Shown in pieces: positions 55,653 through 63,852 of a stretch of 64,000 nt of DNA. How positions within the stretch are numbered: position 1 is the stretch's first letter; every line of letters starts with the position of its first letter. A program made the position numbers and the translations under genes. The stretch is from Streptomyces sp. MUM 178J. GTDB lineage: Bacteria > Actinomycetota > Actinomycetes > Streptomycetales > Streptomycetaceae. The stretch is from contig NZ_JADWYQ010000037.1 of the NCBI RefSeq assembly GCF_022414575.1, positions 1-64,000 of the forward strand, in the 5' to 3' direction. Below the pieces are notes generated by a model. That model searched no databases and was not told the origin of the DNA. It saw only the letters and a list, made by a program, of their open reading frames with translations.

Positions 55653-57149
55653 TCAGCCGGAGAACCAGCGCACGGGGCGCGGCGCGAGGTTCTGGTAGAC
55701 GTGCTTCGTCTCGCGGTACTCGTCGAGTCCGGAGGGCCCGAGCTCGCGTCCGATGCCCGACTTGCCGAAGCCGCCCCACTCCGCCTGCGGGAGGTAGGGG
55801 TGGAAGTCGTTGATCCACACGGTGCCGTGGCGCAGCCGGCCGGCGACGCGCCGGGCGCGTCCGGCGTCGGCGGTCCACACCGCGCCGGCCAGGCCGTACT
55901 CGGTGTCGTTGGCGAGGGCGACGGCCTCGTCCTCCGTGCGGAAGGTCTCGACGGTCAGCACCGGGCCGAAGATCTCCTCGCGGATGACGCGCATGGTGCG
56001 GTGGCACTGGTCGAGGACGGTGGGCCGGTAGAAGTAGCCGTCCGCGTACTCCTCGCCCTTGGGGCGCTCGCCGCCGGCCCGCAGGACCGCGCCCTCGGCG
56101 AGGGCGGAGGCCACGTGGTCCTCGGTCTTGGCGAGCTGCTGGGCGGAGACCAGCGGGCCGCACTCCACGCCCTCGTCCGTGCCGCGGCCGAGGCGGATCT
56201 TCTCGGCGCGGCGGGCGACCTCGGCGACGAAGCGCTCCCGCAGCGACTCCTCGACGATGAGGCGGGAGCCGGCGGAGCAGACCTGGCCGCTGTGGATGAA
56301 GGCGGCGTTCAGCGCCTGGTCGACGGCGGTGTCGAAGCCCTCGTCGGTCTCGCAGGCGTCGGCGAAGACCACGTTGGGGTTCTTGCCGCCGAGTTCGAGG
56401 GCGACCTTCTTGACGCCGTCGACGGCGGCGTGCATCACCTTCTGGCCGCTGGCCAGCCCGCCGGTGAAGGAGATCAGGTCGACGTCGGGGTGGTCGGCGA
56501 GGCGCGCGCCGACGGGGTCGCCCGCGCCGGTGACGATGTTGGCGACGCCCGCGGGCAGTCCGGCCTCGGCGAGCAGTTCGATGAGCGCGACGGTGCTCAG
56601 CGGGGTGATCTCGCTGGGCTTGATCACGAAGGTGTTGCCCGCGGCCAGCGCCGGGGCGATCTTCCAGCTGGCCTGGAGCAGCGGGTAGTTCCAGGGGGTG
56701 ATCATGCCGCAGACGCCGACGGGCTCGTGCACGACGACGCTGTGGATGTCGTCGGACCCGGCGTCGACCACGCGGCCGCCGCTCTCGTTCATCACGAGGT
56801 CGGCGAAGTAGCGGAAGGCGTCGGTCACGCAGTCGACGTCGACACGGCCCTCTTCGAGGGTCTTGCCCGCGTCACGGCTCTCCAGCAGCCCGATCTTCTC
56901 GCGGTCGCGCTGCAGCAGCTCGGCGACCCGGCGCAGCAGCGCCGCCCGCTCGGCGACGGGTGTCCGCGGCCACTCGCCCGCGTCGAACGCGGACCGTGCG
57001 GCGGCCACGGCGGCGTCGGCATCCTCTCGCCCGCCTTCCGCCACGACGGCGAAGACGGTCGCGTCAGCGGGATCGAGGATCTCGCGCGTGGCGCCGGAGG
57101 CGGCTTCGCGCCACTCTCCGGCCACGTGGATGGTCTTTTGTGCTGACAC
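55653..57149 (-). CDS. betB: Betaine-aldehyde dehydrogenase
   Basis: 498 aa NAD(P)-dependent aldehyde dehydrogenase. MITPWNYPLLQASWKIAPALAAGNTFVIKPSE holds the Asn and cofactor contacts; VALELGGKNPN has the general-base Glu; FIHSGQVCSAGSR the catalytic Cys. The end (GFGKSGIGRELGPSGLDEYRETKHV) is typical of BetB. Converts betaine aldehyde to glycine betaine. GTG 57149 follows GGAAGG. First gene of the osmoprotection operon, 70 bp before betA. Confidence 0.9.
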   Translation of the reverse strand: MSAQKTIHVAGEWREAASGATREILDPADATVFAVVAEGGREDADAAVAAARSAFDAGEWPRTPVAERAALLRRVAELLQRDREKIGLLESRDAGKTLEEGRVDVDCVTDAFRYFADLVMNESGGRVVDAGSDDIHSVVVHEPVGVCGMITPWNYPLLQASWKIAPALAAGNTFVIKPSEITPLSTVALIELLAEAGLPAGVANIVTGAGDPVGARLADHPDVDLISFTGGLASGQKVMHAAVDGVKKVALELGGKNPNVVFADACETDEGFDTAVDQALNAAFIHSGQVCSAGSRLIVEESLRERFVAEVARRAEKIRLGRGTDEGVECGPLVSAQQLAKTEDHVASALAEGAVLRAGGERPKGEEYADGYFYRPTVLDQCHRTMRVIREEIFGPVLTVETFRTEDEAVALANDTEYGLAGAVWTADAGRARRVAGRLRHGTVWINDFHPYLPQAEWGGFGKSGIGRELGPSGLDEYRETKHVYQNLAPRPVRWFSG

Positions 57150-57582
57150 GTCGCGTTTTGCCTTCCAATTCCGATTTGTACCGCGCAGGGACAAGCCCAG
57201 CGACTGGCCCGCCTGCCCGGCGGACCTGAAAGCATGCGCGATTCGCGTTCGAAAGTGTTCGGCGTCACTTATTCGATGCCTACGGGTGACCTAATGTCGC
57301 GGACAGTGGCATTCCGCACGCAGAGCGTGCGGCGAACACCCCACAAGCACCACAGCGAGGAACCGCCGCCCGTCCAGCCACCACCCGCCGACGGCGTCCT
57401 GCCCCTGCCGAAGCCGCTCGGGCACACCGCGTACATCGTCCGGGCGGCCGCAGTGACCGGGTCGTCGCCGTCGGCCGCCCGTTTCCCGGGGGAGGGCAAC
57501 GGTGCAGACGCGGCCGCAGCGGGCGAACCGCCGCCGGTTATCGTGTCGCCTCGATGACCTAAGGGCGGTGGAGGGGCGCGTT
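57150..57582. other. 433-bp divergent region between betB and the kinase gene
   Basis: The left 130 bp are less G/C-rich and should hold the betB promoter; words such as CGAAAGTGTTCGGCG and GTCACTTATTCG are present, but no clear operator stands out. The right part (57300-57540) is open in several frames with Pro/Ala/Arg-rich products I do not consider genes. Confidence 0.45.
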
Positions 57583-59202
57583 GTGTCGGCGGAAGAGGGG
57601 CAGCTGGTCGCCGGGAGGTACCGGCTGCTGGAGCGCATAGGCCGTGGCGGCATGGGCACCGTCTGGCGCGCCGAGGACGAACTGCTCGGCCGGCAGGTAG
57701 CCGTGAAACGGCTGCACGCCTCGCCGCATCTGGCCGACGACGAGCTGGCCACCCTGTATGAGCGCACCCGCCGCGAGGCACGCAGCGCCGCCCGCATCAG
57801 CCACCCCAATGTCGTCGTGGTCCACGACGTCGTGGACGACGGCGGACGCCCATGCGTCGTCATGGAGTATGTGCCCTCGCGCACGCTCGGCGACGTGATC
57901 AAGGAGCAGGGGCCGGTGACGCCCCAGGAGGCGGCGCGCATCGGCCGGGGCATGGTGGCGGCACTGCGGGCAGCGCATGCGGCCGGGGTGCTGCACCGCG
58001 ACGTCAAACCGGGAAATGTGCTGCTCGGCGACGACGGCCGGGTGGTGCTGACGGACTTCGGCATCGCCGTGGCCACCGGCGCATCCACCCTGACCAAGAC
58101 CGGCGAGATGGTCGGGTCCATCGACTATGTGGCCCCGGAACGGGTCAGGGGCGGGAAGCCGGGGCCCGCGTCCGACCTGTGGTCGCTGGGCGCGACGCTC
58201 TACCAGGCCGTGGAGGGCAGCCCGCCGTTCCGCAGGGCCACCGCGCTGGAGACGGCGTACGCGATAGCCGCCGACGAGCTGACGCCGCCGCGGCGGGCCG
58301 GGGCGCTCACCCCGCTGATAGACGCGCTGCTGGTGAAGGACCCGGAGCAGCGGCCGTCGGCGGAGGCCGCGGAGCGTTCGCTGCGGCAGTCGGACACGGT
58401 GGCGACGGCCGAGGCGGCGACGGGAGGCAGGACGGGGGACGCCCCCGCCGGGGATACGAGTGATGCCCCCACCCGGCCCCGCGTCGCCACCGCCGTGCTG
58501 CCCGCCGAGGCCGCTCCCCAGGACGACGGCGGCCAGCGCCGCACGCGCCCCGGCCGCGCGCGCCGGGTGACCGTATGGGCGGCCGCCCTGGCAGTCCTCG
58601 CAGGCGCCGCCGTCGCCGGCGCGACGGCCCTGCGCGGCAATGGCGACGCAGGCGGCTCGGAGCGGTCGGCGGCCGGAAAGCCGGCAGCTTCCGCGTCGGC
58701 GTTGGCGAGCCCCGCCCCGCCGCCGCTCCCCGACGGCTACCACCTCGTGGAGGAGAAGGAGCTCGGTGTCTCCTTCCCCGTGCCGGACGGCTGGACCCGT
58801 ACGCTGCCGTCCGGCGCCGAGGAGCGGAACGAGGTCGCCTACGTCTCCCCCAGCGGACTGGTGGGCATACGGATCTCCGTCCGCGACTTCGCCGGCCCCG
58901 ACCCCCTCCAGCACTGGAAGGACGACGAGGCCGCATCCGTGCAGGAGGGCAAGCTGCCCGACTACCGGAAGCTGCGGATGCAGAGCACGAGCTTCCGGGA
59001 ACTGCCTGCCGCGATCTGGGAGTTCACCTGGCAGGGCTCGGCCCGCGAGTGGCGCGCCTCCGCCCTCGCGTTCGGCCGCTCGGGCGGCAAGGAGCATGTG
59101 ATCTACCTGTCCGCCCCGAAGGCCGAGTGGCAGCGGCACAAGCATGTCTTCAGCGACGTCATGGGCGGCTACCGACTGCCGACGCCCGAACAGGACGGTT
59201 GA
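57583..59202 (+). CDS. PknB-type transmembrane serine/threonine protein kinase
   Basis: 539 aa. N-terminal kinase domain: IGRGGMGTVW (Gly loop), VAVKRLH (Lys), HRDVKPGNVLL (catalytic loop), TDFGIAV (DFG), VGSIDYVAPERV (activation segment/APE) and a DLWSLGATLY helix. A basic juxtamembrane stretch and one helix (VTVWAAALAVLAGAAVAGATAL) near residue 350 lead to an exterior domain of about 160 residues (GYHLVEEKELGVSFPVPDGWTR) without PASTA repeats, of a type seen on several Streptomyces kinases. GTG 57583 follows GGAGGGG. Signal and substrate unknown. Confidence 0.93.
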   Translation: MSAEEGQLVAGRYRLLERIGRGGMGTVWRAEDELLGRQVAVKRLHASPHLADDELATLYERTRREARSAARISHPNVVVVHDVVDDGGRPCVVMEYVPSRTLGDVIKEQGPVTPQEAARIGRGMVAALRAAHAAGVLHRDVKPGNVLLGDDGRVVLTDFGIAVATGASTLTKTGEMVGSIDYVAPERVRGGKPGPASDLWSLGATLYQAVEGSPPFRRATALETAYAIAADELTPPRRAGALTPLIDALLVKDPEQRPSAEAAERSLRQSDTVATAEAATGGRTGDAPAGDTSDAPTRPRVATAVLPAEAAPQDDGGQRRTRPGRARRVTVWAAALAVLAGAAVAGATALRGNGDAGGSERSAAGKPAASASALASPAPPPLPDGYHLVEEKELGVSFPVPDGWTRTLPSGAEERNEVAYVSPSGLVGIRISVRDFAGPDPLQHWKDDEAASVQEGKLPDYRKLRMQSTSFRELPAAIWEFTWQGSAREWRASALAFGRSGGKEHVIYLSAPKAEWQRHKHVFSDVMGGYRLPTPEQDG

Positions 59203-59375
59203 CCAGCGGGCCGCAGCCGCCAGCTGCTCTCACATCTCAGCGCACCACCTGAGCATGTCCGTGCAGTTCCTCATCGTCGCGTCACTGCTGAACCGTACAC
59301 ACGCGGCCTCTGATTCCGGCCGTGGGATGGGGCACGCCCTCCAGCCGACACACACACCGCGTTGATCGCCTCTTC

Positions 59376-59407
59376 GGTGCGGCGGACAGGTGACAGTCCG
59401 CCGCACC
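59376..59407. terminator. Bidirectional terminator between kinase and DUF5954 genes
   Basis: Perfect 12-bp stem (GGTGCGGCGGAC and complement), 8-nt loop, between convergent genes. No T-run. Confidence 0.7.
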
Positions 59408-59424
59408 CGTCACTCGCCGCGCGG

Positions 59425-60570
59425 TCATTCGGGCGGAGCCGGACGCGCTCGTCTCGCCTCCTCCGCGCGCGCTCTGCGCTGCTGCTGGAGCGACTCGCGG
59501 CGGGCCAGTTCCTCCTTCAGCAGCTCGTGCATCTCCAGCGCCTCCTCGCTCGGCGGCTCCATCTCGTCCTCCTCACGCCACTCGCCGGCCTCCTTGAGCT
59601 GCTGGACGTGGGGCCCGATCGGCGGGTCGGGGTCCCAGTCGGAGGGGCGGGGCGGTTCGGGGCCGTCCGGGCCGATGCGGATCATGCGCTCGATGCGTAC
59701 GACGCGGAAGCGCCGCCCGGCCGCGACGACGCCCATGCCCCGCTTGGCGTCGAGCCGTTCCGCCGCCTCCCGGTAGACCTCCCGCACCTCCTCGCTCCAC
59801 TCCTCCTGTACGGGCCCGAAAACCCTGAAGTACATCGCCAGCGTCTCGCGCGCGTCCTGCGGCGTGCCGCTGGGACCGCTGTGGGGCCGCCACCGCCCGT
59901 CGACCTTCTCGGCGACCCCGAAGGCGACGGGCAGCAGCACCGCGCCGGGGTGCGTGTACCGCGCCCGTTTGGAGTCCTCGCACATCTCCTTGGGCACCGG
60001 CCCGCCCGCCTTGGTCACAAACTGCGACAGATCAAACCTCAGCAGCCCCTCCGACACCCCCGTCCCCGTGTACGGGTCGATGACGAAGCCCGTGACCGGA
60101 TCGGGCCGTCGCTCCGCATCGCCCGTGTCCGCCGGGTCCGGGTCCGAAGGACGCGGCGGCTCCGGCCCGTCCGGACCCATCCGGATGAACGGCTCCGCCC
60201 GCACCACCCGGTAGCGCCGCCCCAGCACCTTCATCTCGTCGAGCCGCACCCAGTCGAGCTTCTCCGCCGCGGCGGTCAGCTTCTTCCGCTGGAGCGAGGT
60301 CTTGCCGTCCATCGCGGCGGTCTGCCGGAAACGCGCGGCGAGCGAGTCCCGCGCGCCCTGCGGCGTCTCGCCGCCCACCCCGAGGATCTCCCAGCCGCCC
60401 ATGTCCCGTTCCCGCGTATAGAAGTACGTGGGCAGTCCGGACCCCATGAGCCGCGGATAGTCCTTCCGCGCCCGCCACGCCTCCTCCTCCGCGAACGCCG
60501 CGATCGGTCCCGGCTGGCGGATCATCCTGATCGTCCGATAGGCGGGCAGTGCCTCACTGTAGTCGTTCAT
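59425..60570 (-). CDS. DUF5954-family protein with internal duplication
   Basis: 381 aa, soluble and charged. Two halves share the block YRVVRAEPFIRMGPDGPEPPR (about residue 120) and FRVVRIERMIRIGPDGPEPPR (about residue 308), each followed by PSDxDPDP and preceded by a segment on sequential aspartate/arginine-rich helices. The N terminus is RTIRMIRQPGPIAAFAEEEAW; the C terminus is a Glu/Arg coiled coil. Function is unknown. ATG 60570 overlaps the stop of the DUF6415 gene, so they are co-translated. Confidence 0.75.
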   Translation of the reverse strand: MNDYSEALPAYRTIRMIRQPGPIAAFAEEEAWRARKDYPRLMGSGLPTYFYTRERDMGGWEILGVGGETPQGARDSLAARFRQTAAMDGKTSLQRKKLTAAAEKLDWVRLDEMKVLGRRYRVVRAEPFIRMGPDGPEPPRPSDPDPADTGDAERRPDPVTGFVIDPYTGTGVSEGLLRFDLSQFVTKAGGPVPKEMCEDSKRARYTHPGAVLLPVAFGVAEKVDGRWRPHSGPSGTPQDARETLAMYFRVFGPVQEEWSEEVREVYREAAERLDAKRGMGVVAAGRRFRVVRIERMIRIGPDGPEPPRPSDWDPDPPIGPHVQQLKEAGEWREEDEMEPPSEEALEMHELLKEELARRESLQQQRRARAEEARRARPAPPE

Positions 60571-60935
60571 GTACTGAGTGTGCGCGTCCGGGCCCGCCGC
60601 AACTCCTCCTCATGAAAGACCAATGCCCGGCATATCCTCGCCAGTTGCTGCGCCCGCCGCTCGGGCCCGATCCCCGCGGTCGGCCCGGCCCGCAGCTTGC
60701 GCTGCGCCTCCTCGACGGACGCGAGAGCCAGACTCCGCCCCTGCTCCCCCACGGGCAGACTGCGCGCGAGCTCTTCGACCTGCGGCGCGAGCAGCCCCAC
60801 GTGCACCCGCAGCAGCCGCACCAGCTCGCGGGCCTCGTCCGGGGACAGGGCATCGTCGTCCAGGGCGCGGCGGGCGGTGTCCAGAATCTCCGTTCTGGGT
60901 AAGGCGCTTCGTTCGTATGAGGTTTGTGGGATCAC
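60567..60935 (-). CDS. DUF6415-family protein
   Basis: 122 aa, all helical. LRVHVGLLAPQVEELARSLPVGEQGRSLALASVEEAQRKL followed by RRAQQLARICRALVFHEEELR fits the DUF6415 group found near Streptomyces specialised-metabolite and regulatory genes. GTG 60935 starts it. Divergent from an XRE regulator, 108 bp away, and coupled to DUF5954. Confidence 0.75.
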   Translation of the reverse strand: MIPQTSYERSALPRTEILDTARRALDDDALSPDEARELVRLLRVHVGLLAPQVEELARSLPVGEQGRSLALASVEEAQRKLRAGPTAGIGPERRAQQLARICRALVFHEEELRRARTRTLST

Positions 60936-61043
60936 ACCTCGAATGTGGCCTGCCTGTGGCTAGCCTCGCCAGAGTCACGCGGTGTACGGACCTGGTGTAC
61001 GGGTCGTCACCGCCTTGGTACGACCCTGCGAGGGAGCGTCGAC

Positions 61044-61877
61044 GTGACCGACCACGACAGCACCGAATACGACGACAACGTGCCGGTAAGCATGCGCATT
61101 CTGAGCACCCAGGTGCGCGCGCTCCGCGAAGAAGCCGAGCTCACGCAGCGGGGCCTGGCGGACGCGGCGGGCTTCTCCGAGTCCCAGATCGGGAGCGTGG
61201 AGCAGGGCCGTCGACCGCTGAAGATGGACCTTGCGGTGCAGCTGGAGAAGGTGTTCAAGATCCCGAAGGTGTTCAGCTCGGTGGTGGAGGAGCAGCTGAA
61301 GGAGCCGCATCCGTCATGGTTCCAGCCGTTCGCACAGGCGGAAGCGGAGGCGGTGGCGTTGTCCGTGTACGGCAACATGCTGATCAACGGGCTGCTCCAG
61401 ACAGAGGAGTACGCCCGTGCCGCTTACGTTGCCTACCGCCCAGCCCTGGACGACGAGGAGATCGAACGTCGCCTGGCCGCGCGCCTGGCCCGACAGAACC
61501 TGCTTACTCGTACTCCGGCCGCACACCTCAGCTTCGTCCTCGAAGAGGTCACCCTGCGTCGACCGCTCGGCGGCCACCAGGCCATGTGCGAGCAGTTGCA
61601 GCACCTGTTGGACGTGAGTCGGATGCGTCATGTCGAGATTCAGGTGATGCCGACAGCACGCGCCAATCATGCAGGGCTAGACGGACCGTTCACTCTGGTC
61701 GAGACGAAGGACCAGAACATGTGCGTCTATCACGAAGTCCAAGGCACTGGCCGTCTGATCACCAACCGCCGGGTCGTGAGTCAGCACGCCAGGCGGTATG
61801 GAATCCTCCAGGGCCAGGCCCTTTCCCCCGAGGAATCGGCAGAGTTCATCGAGCAGTTGGCGACGGGAGAGAGATGA
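61044..61877 (+). CDS. XRE-family regulator with DUF5753 ligand-like domain
   Basis: 277 aa. An N-terminal helix-turn-helix (LREEAELTQRGLADAAGFSESQIGSVEQGRRPLKM) and a C-terminal DUF5753 domain containing WFQPFAQAEAEAVALSVYGNMLINGLLQTEEYARA, RLARQNLLTR, EVTLRRPLGG and IQVMP. The architecture of the WhiJ-like regulators that accompany DUF397 proteins. GTG 61044 follows GAGGGAG. The stop overlaps the DUF397 start (ATGA). Confidence 0.92.
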   Translation: MTDHDSTEYDDNVPVSMRILSTQVRALREEAELTQRGLADAAGFSESQIGSVEQGRRPLKMDLAVQLEKVFKIPKVFSSVVEEQLKEPHPSWFQPFAQAEAEAVALSVYGNMLINGLLQTEEYARAAYVAYRPALDDEEIERRLAARLARQNLLTRTPAAHLSFVLEEVTLRRPLGGHQAMCEQLQHLLDVSRMRHVEIQVMPTARANHAGLDGPFTLVETKDQNMCVYHEVQGTGRLITNRRVVSQHARRYGILQGQALSPEESAEFIEQLATGER

Positions 61878-62119
61878 ACGACCTGACATGGTTCAAGTCC
61901 AGCTACAGCGGTGCGGGCGGCCAGGACTGCCTCGAAGTCGCCTACGGCTGGCGCAAGTCAAGCTATAGCGGTGGCGGCGGCGAAGACTGCGTCGAGGTCG
62001 CCGCCCACCCCACCGTCATCCACATACGCGACTCCAAGCACAGCCCCGCCACCGGCCCCGTCCTCGACGTCGCCCCCACCCCCTGGGCGGCCTTCGTCGC
62101 CTATGTAGCCCGCGCCTGA
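61874..62119 (+). CDS. DUF397 protein with duplicated N-terminal motif
   Basis: 81 aa. DUF397 usually has one W-x-KSSYSG-x-x-x-x-DCVEVA motif. Here it appears twice: WFKSSYSGAGGQDCLEVA and WRKSSYSGGGGEDCVEVA, then VIHIRDSKHSPATGPVL and the terminal WAAFVAYV. Small DUF397 partners are thought to modulate the adjacent XRE-DUF5753 regulator. Translationally coupled to it. Confidence 0.9.
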   Translation: MNDLTWFKSSYSGAGGQDCLEVAYGWRKSSYSGGGGEDCVEVAAHPTVIHIRDSKHSPATGPVLDVAPTPWAAFVAYVARA

Positions 62120-62163
62120 ACCCGGCGTGAACCCCAAGCCGGTTCATACGCCATGATGGTCGC

Positions 62164-62379
62164 ATGAACCGACGTACCGCCTGGAGCTGGTGGAAAGAGG
62201 TCGCCGTCGCCAGCGGTGTGACCCTGGTGACGTACGCAGTGCTGACCGTAGTCGCGGTCGTCGTGGCAGGCCGCGATTACTCCGCCACGGGCGACGACTC
62301 GGGCTGGGTGGTCTTCGGCCTCGCCGCATGTGCGGGTGGCTGGGCCTCCGCCCGCTACAGCTCGAGGCACCGCGGCTGA
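62164..62379 (+). CDS. Small two-helix membrane protein
   Basis: 71 aa. NRRTAWSWWKEVAVASGVTLVTYAVLTVVAVVVAGR forms a first membrane helix, followed by a DDSGW loop and a second helix (VVFGLAACAGGWASA) with a basic end. No strong ribosome-binding site. Could be co-transcribed with the DUF397 gene 44 bp upstream. No family recognised. Confidence 0.55.
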   Translation: MNRRTAWSWWKEVAVASGVTLVTYAVLTVVAVVVAGRDYSATGDDSGWVVFGLAACAGGWASARYSSRHRG

Positions 62380-62434
62380 GCCCAGGGCGCCGAGTGCACG
62401 GTTCACGGCCGCTCAGCGTGTCGGACAACGTGAA

Positions 62435-62463
62435 GTGGGGCACTGTGCTGTGCAGTGCCCCAC
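62435..62463. repeat. Palindromic repeat, copy 1 (GTGGGGCACTG arms)
   Basis: 11-bp perfect arms around a 7-nt loop, followed by AGTGACAG. Shares AGTGCCCCACAGTGACA with copy 2 at 63816-63852. May also end the small membrane protein transcript. Confidence 0.8.
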
Positions 62464-62505
62464 AGTGACAGCCACTCAGGAAGCGGCGTAGGGCCGCATG
62501 CTGGA

Positions 62506-62700
62506 TCAGGGCACGATGATGTCGTTGATCAGCTCGGCTCCCGACTTGGGATAGAACTTGGCGTTCGTGCCGCCCGTCGCGTCGTCATCGTCGGGGTTGT
62601 TCCCACGCCGGAGGGCCACCAGGTAGGCCCGCCGCCACTCGACGTCGGGCGCTGAGAACAACCGGGTGACCACGGGTGGCGGTGCGCACCCCAGGCCTTC
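62506..62700 (-). pseudogene. Possible 3' fragment of a lost gene
   Basis: The minus-strand frame ending at 62506 gives about 60 residues with protein-like composition (VEWRRAYLVALRRGNNPDDDD then GGTNAKFYPKSGAELINDIIVP), unlike the Arg/Pro-rich translation upstream of it. There is no start codon with a ribosome-binding site at a sensible place. I read it as a remnant; the parent family is not recognised. Confidence 0.35.
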
Positions 62701-63129
62701 AGCGGGCAGGTCCACCGCCCACGCGCCGCCGCCCGGGAGCCCACCACGGCACCGGGGCGCGCCTACGGACTCCATAGACATTGGCCCGAGGACCCCCAGG
62801 CTTTTCCAGGGGCGGGAACCCGGCGACGGGATTCGCCTTCCGCTGGAGGCCTCCGGGCTGCTGCGCCGCCGGCCCTCGGGCTGGTACGGGCCCCGTCGCC
62901 TGAGCGTGCCTGATCGCCTGCGGCCTGTTCCAAGTTGGGCGGCGCGGCTGTCAGCTGTTGGCGCGCCGGGACGCGTCCTGTGCCTGCTTCTGCCAGAACA
63001 GCACAAGGAAGAGCGCCAGGAGCAGGCCGTCGGAGAGTGGCTCGCTCTCGTCATGCAGCCGCTCGCGCTTGGGACGAGTGCCGAGCCGGTCCCACCCGAT
63101 CGGAGCCACGCGGGGCTGCTGACGGCGGC

Positions 63130-63789
63130 TCAGGCCCACGGCTCCCACGCACTGGTGTCGAACGAGAAGCCGAACGGCTCCGGCAACGCAACCGTGCCCC
63201 CGAGCTTCCACTCCTCCACGGCCTCATAGCGGCCGGCGCGTCGGTCCGGATTGGCGTAGAGCGTCACACCGGGGTTCTTCGGGTCGCGGTCGATCAGCAG
63301 GTAATAGGGGATGACGCACTGTGCATACCCCGTCCACTTCGTCTTCTTCGGGCGGTCCCGGCCGAAGACGGACTCACGGTCGAACGCCGCGTTGGTCGGA
63401 GAGGTGACCTCCACGACAAGGTCGAGCTGGTGCGAGAACAGATGCTTCGACTTCGCCGCGCGTGCCTCGGCCACTATGTCCGCGTCCATGACGATGAGGT
63501 CAGGGATGTAGCCGTCGCCGATCTCGACCAGATTCAGGTCCGTGGTCTGGACCGCCCGCCAGGGGAAGGCGGAGTCGCCCGCCTTGGCGAGAATCAGGCC
63601 TTCCTGAATGTCGGCCACGATGGCGTTGTGATCAAACGTGGGTCCCGGCGACACGATGATCTCCCCCCCGACGACTTCGACCCGCGTGCCGTCCTCCGGC
63701 AGACGCAGGTACGCGTGCAGTTCGTCCCGCACCCACATCGCATACGGCGTATCGGGCAACGTGTAGTGGAAGACCGCCTCTACGGACAT
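63130..63789 (-). CDS. Uma2-family restriction-endonuclease-like protein
   Basis: 219 aa. PD-(D/E)xK-type fold of the Uma2 (DUF820) family: RVEVVGGEIIVSPGP, YIPDLIVMDAD with the metal Asp, and LDLVVEVTSPTNAAFDR with the catalytic Glu-x-Ser region, then CVIPYYLLIDRDP. Such genes are numerous in Streptomyces and probably nuclease-related; biological role unknown. ATG 63789 (MSVEAVFHY) is chosen; GGAGG lies further upstream than ideal. Confidence 0.85.
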   Translation of the reverse strand: MSVEAVFHYTLPDTPYAMWVRDELHAYLRLPEDGTRVEVVGGEIIVSPGPTFDHNAIVADIQEGLILAKAGDSAFPWRAVQTTDLNLVEIGDGYIPDLIVMDADIVAEARAAKSKHLFSHQLDLVVEVTSPTNAAFDRESVFGRDRPKKTKWTGYAQCVIPYYLLIDRDPKNPGVTLYANPDRRAGRYEAVEEWKLGGTVALPEPFGFSFDTSAWEPWA

Positions 63790-63815
63790 CGAGTCACCGC
63801 TCCCTCCGTACAGAG

Positions 63816-63852
63816 CACTGTGGGGCACTACACAGCGTAGTGCCCCACAGTG
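63816..63852. repeat. Palindromic repeat, copy 2, in the Uma2 upstream region
   Basis: Perfect 16-bp arms (CACTGTGGGGCACTAC and complement) around ACAGC. It lies 27 bp upstream of the Uma2 start and shares its core with copy 1 at 62435. Could be an operator or a REP-like element. Confidence 0.85.

Larger units (their letters stand above)
62380..63129. other. 750-bp stretch of decayed sequence
   Basis: No intact gene. It holds a hairpin repeat at 62435-62463 and a possible C-terminal gene fragment on the minus strand (from about 62700 to 62506). On the minus strand between about 63060 and 62952 there is a hydrophobic coding-like segment (SDGLLLALFLVLFWQKQ) without an in-frame start. Confidence 0.5.

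Noticed and set aside
57234..57557. 107-codon frame upstream of the kinase gene.
   Set aside because: Pro/Ala/Arg-rich, no ribosome-binding site of note, no recognisable family.
62951..63060. Short minus-strand frame with a hydrophobic helix.
   Set aside because: No ATG, GTG or TTG start with a ribosome-binding site in frame; probably debris of a small membrane protein gene.
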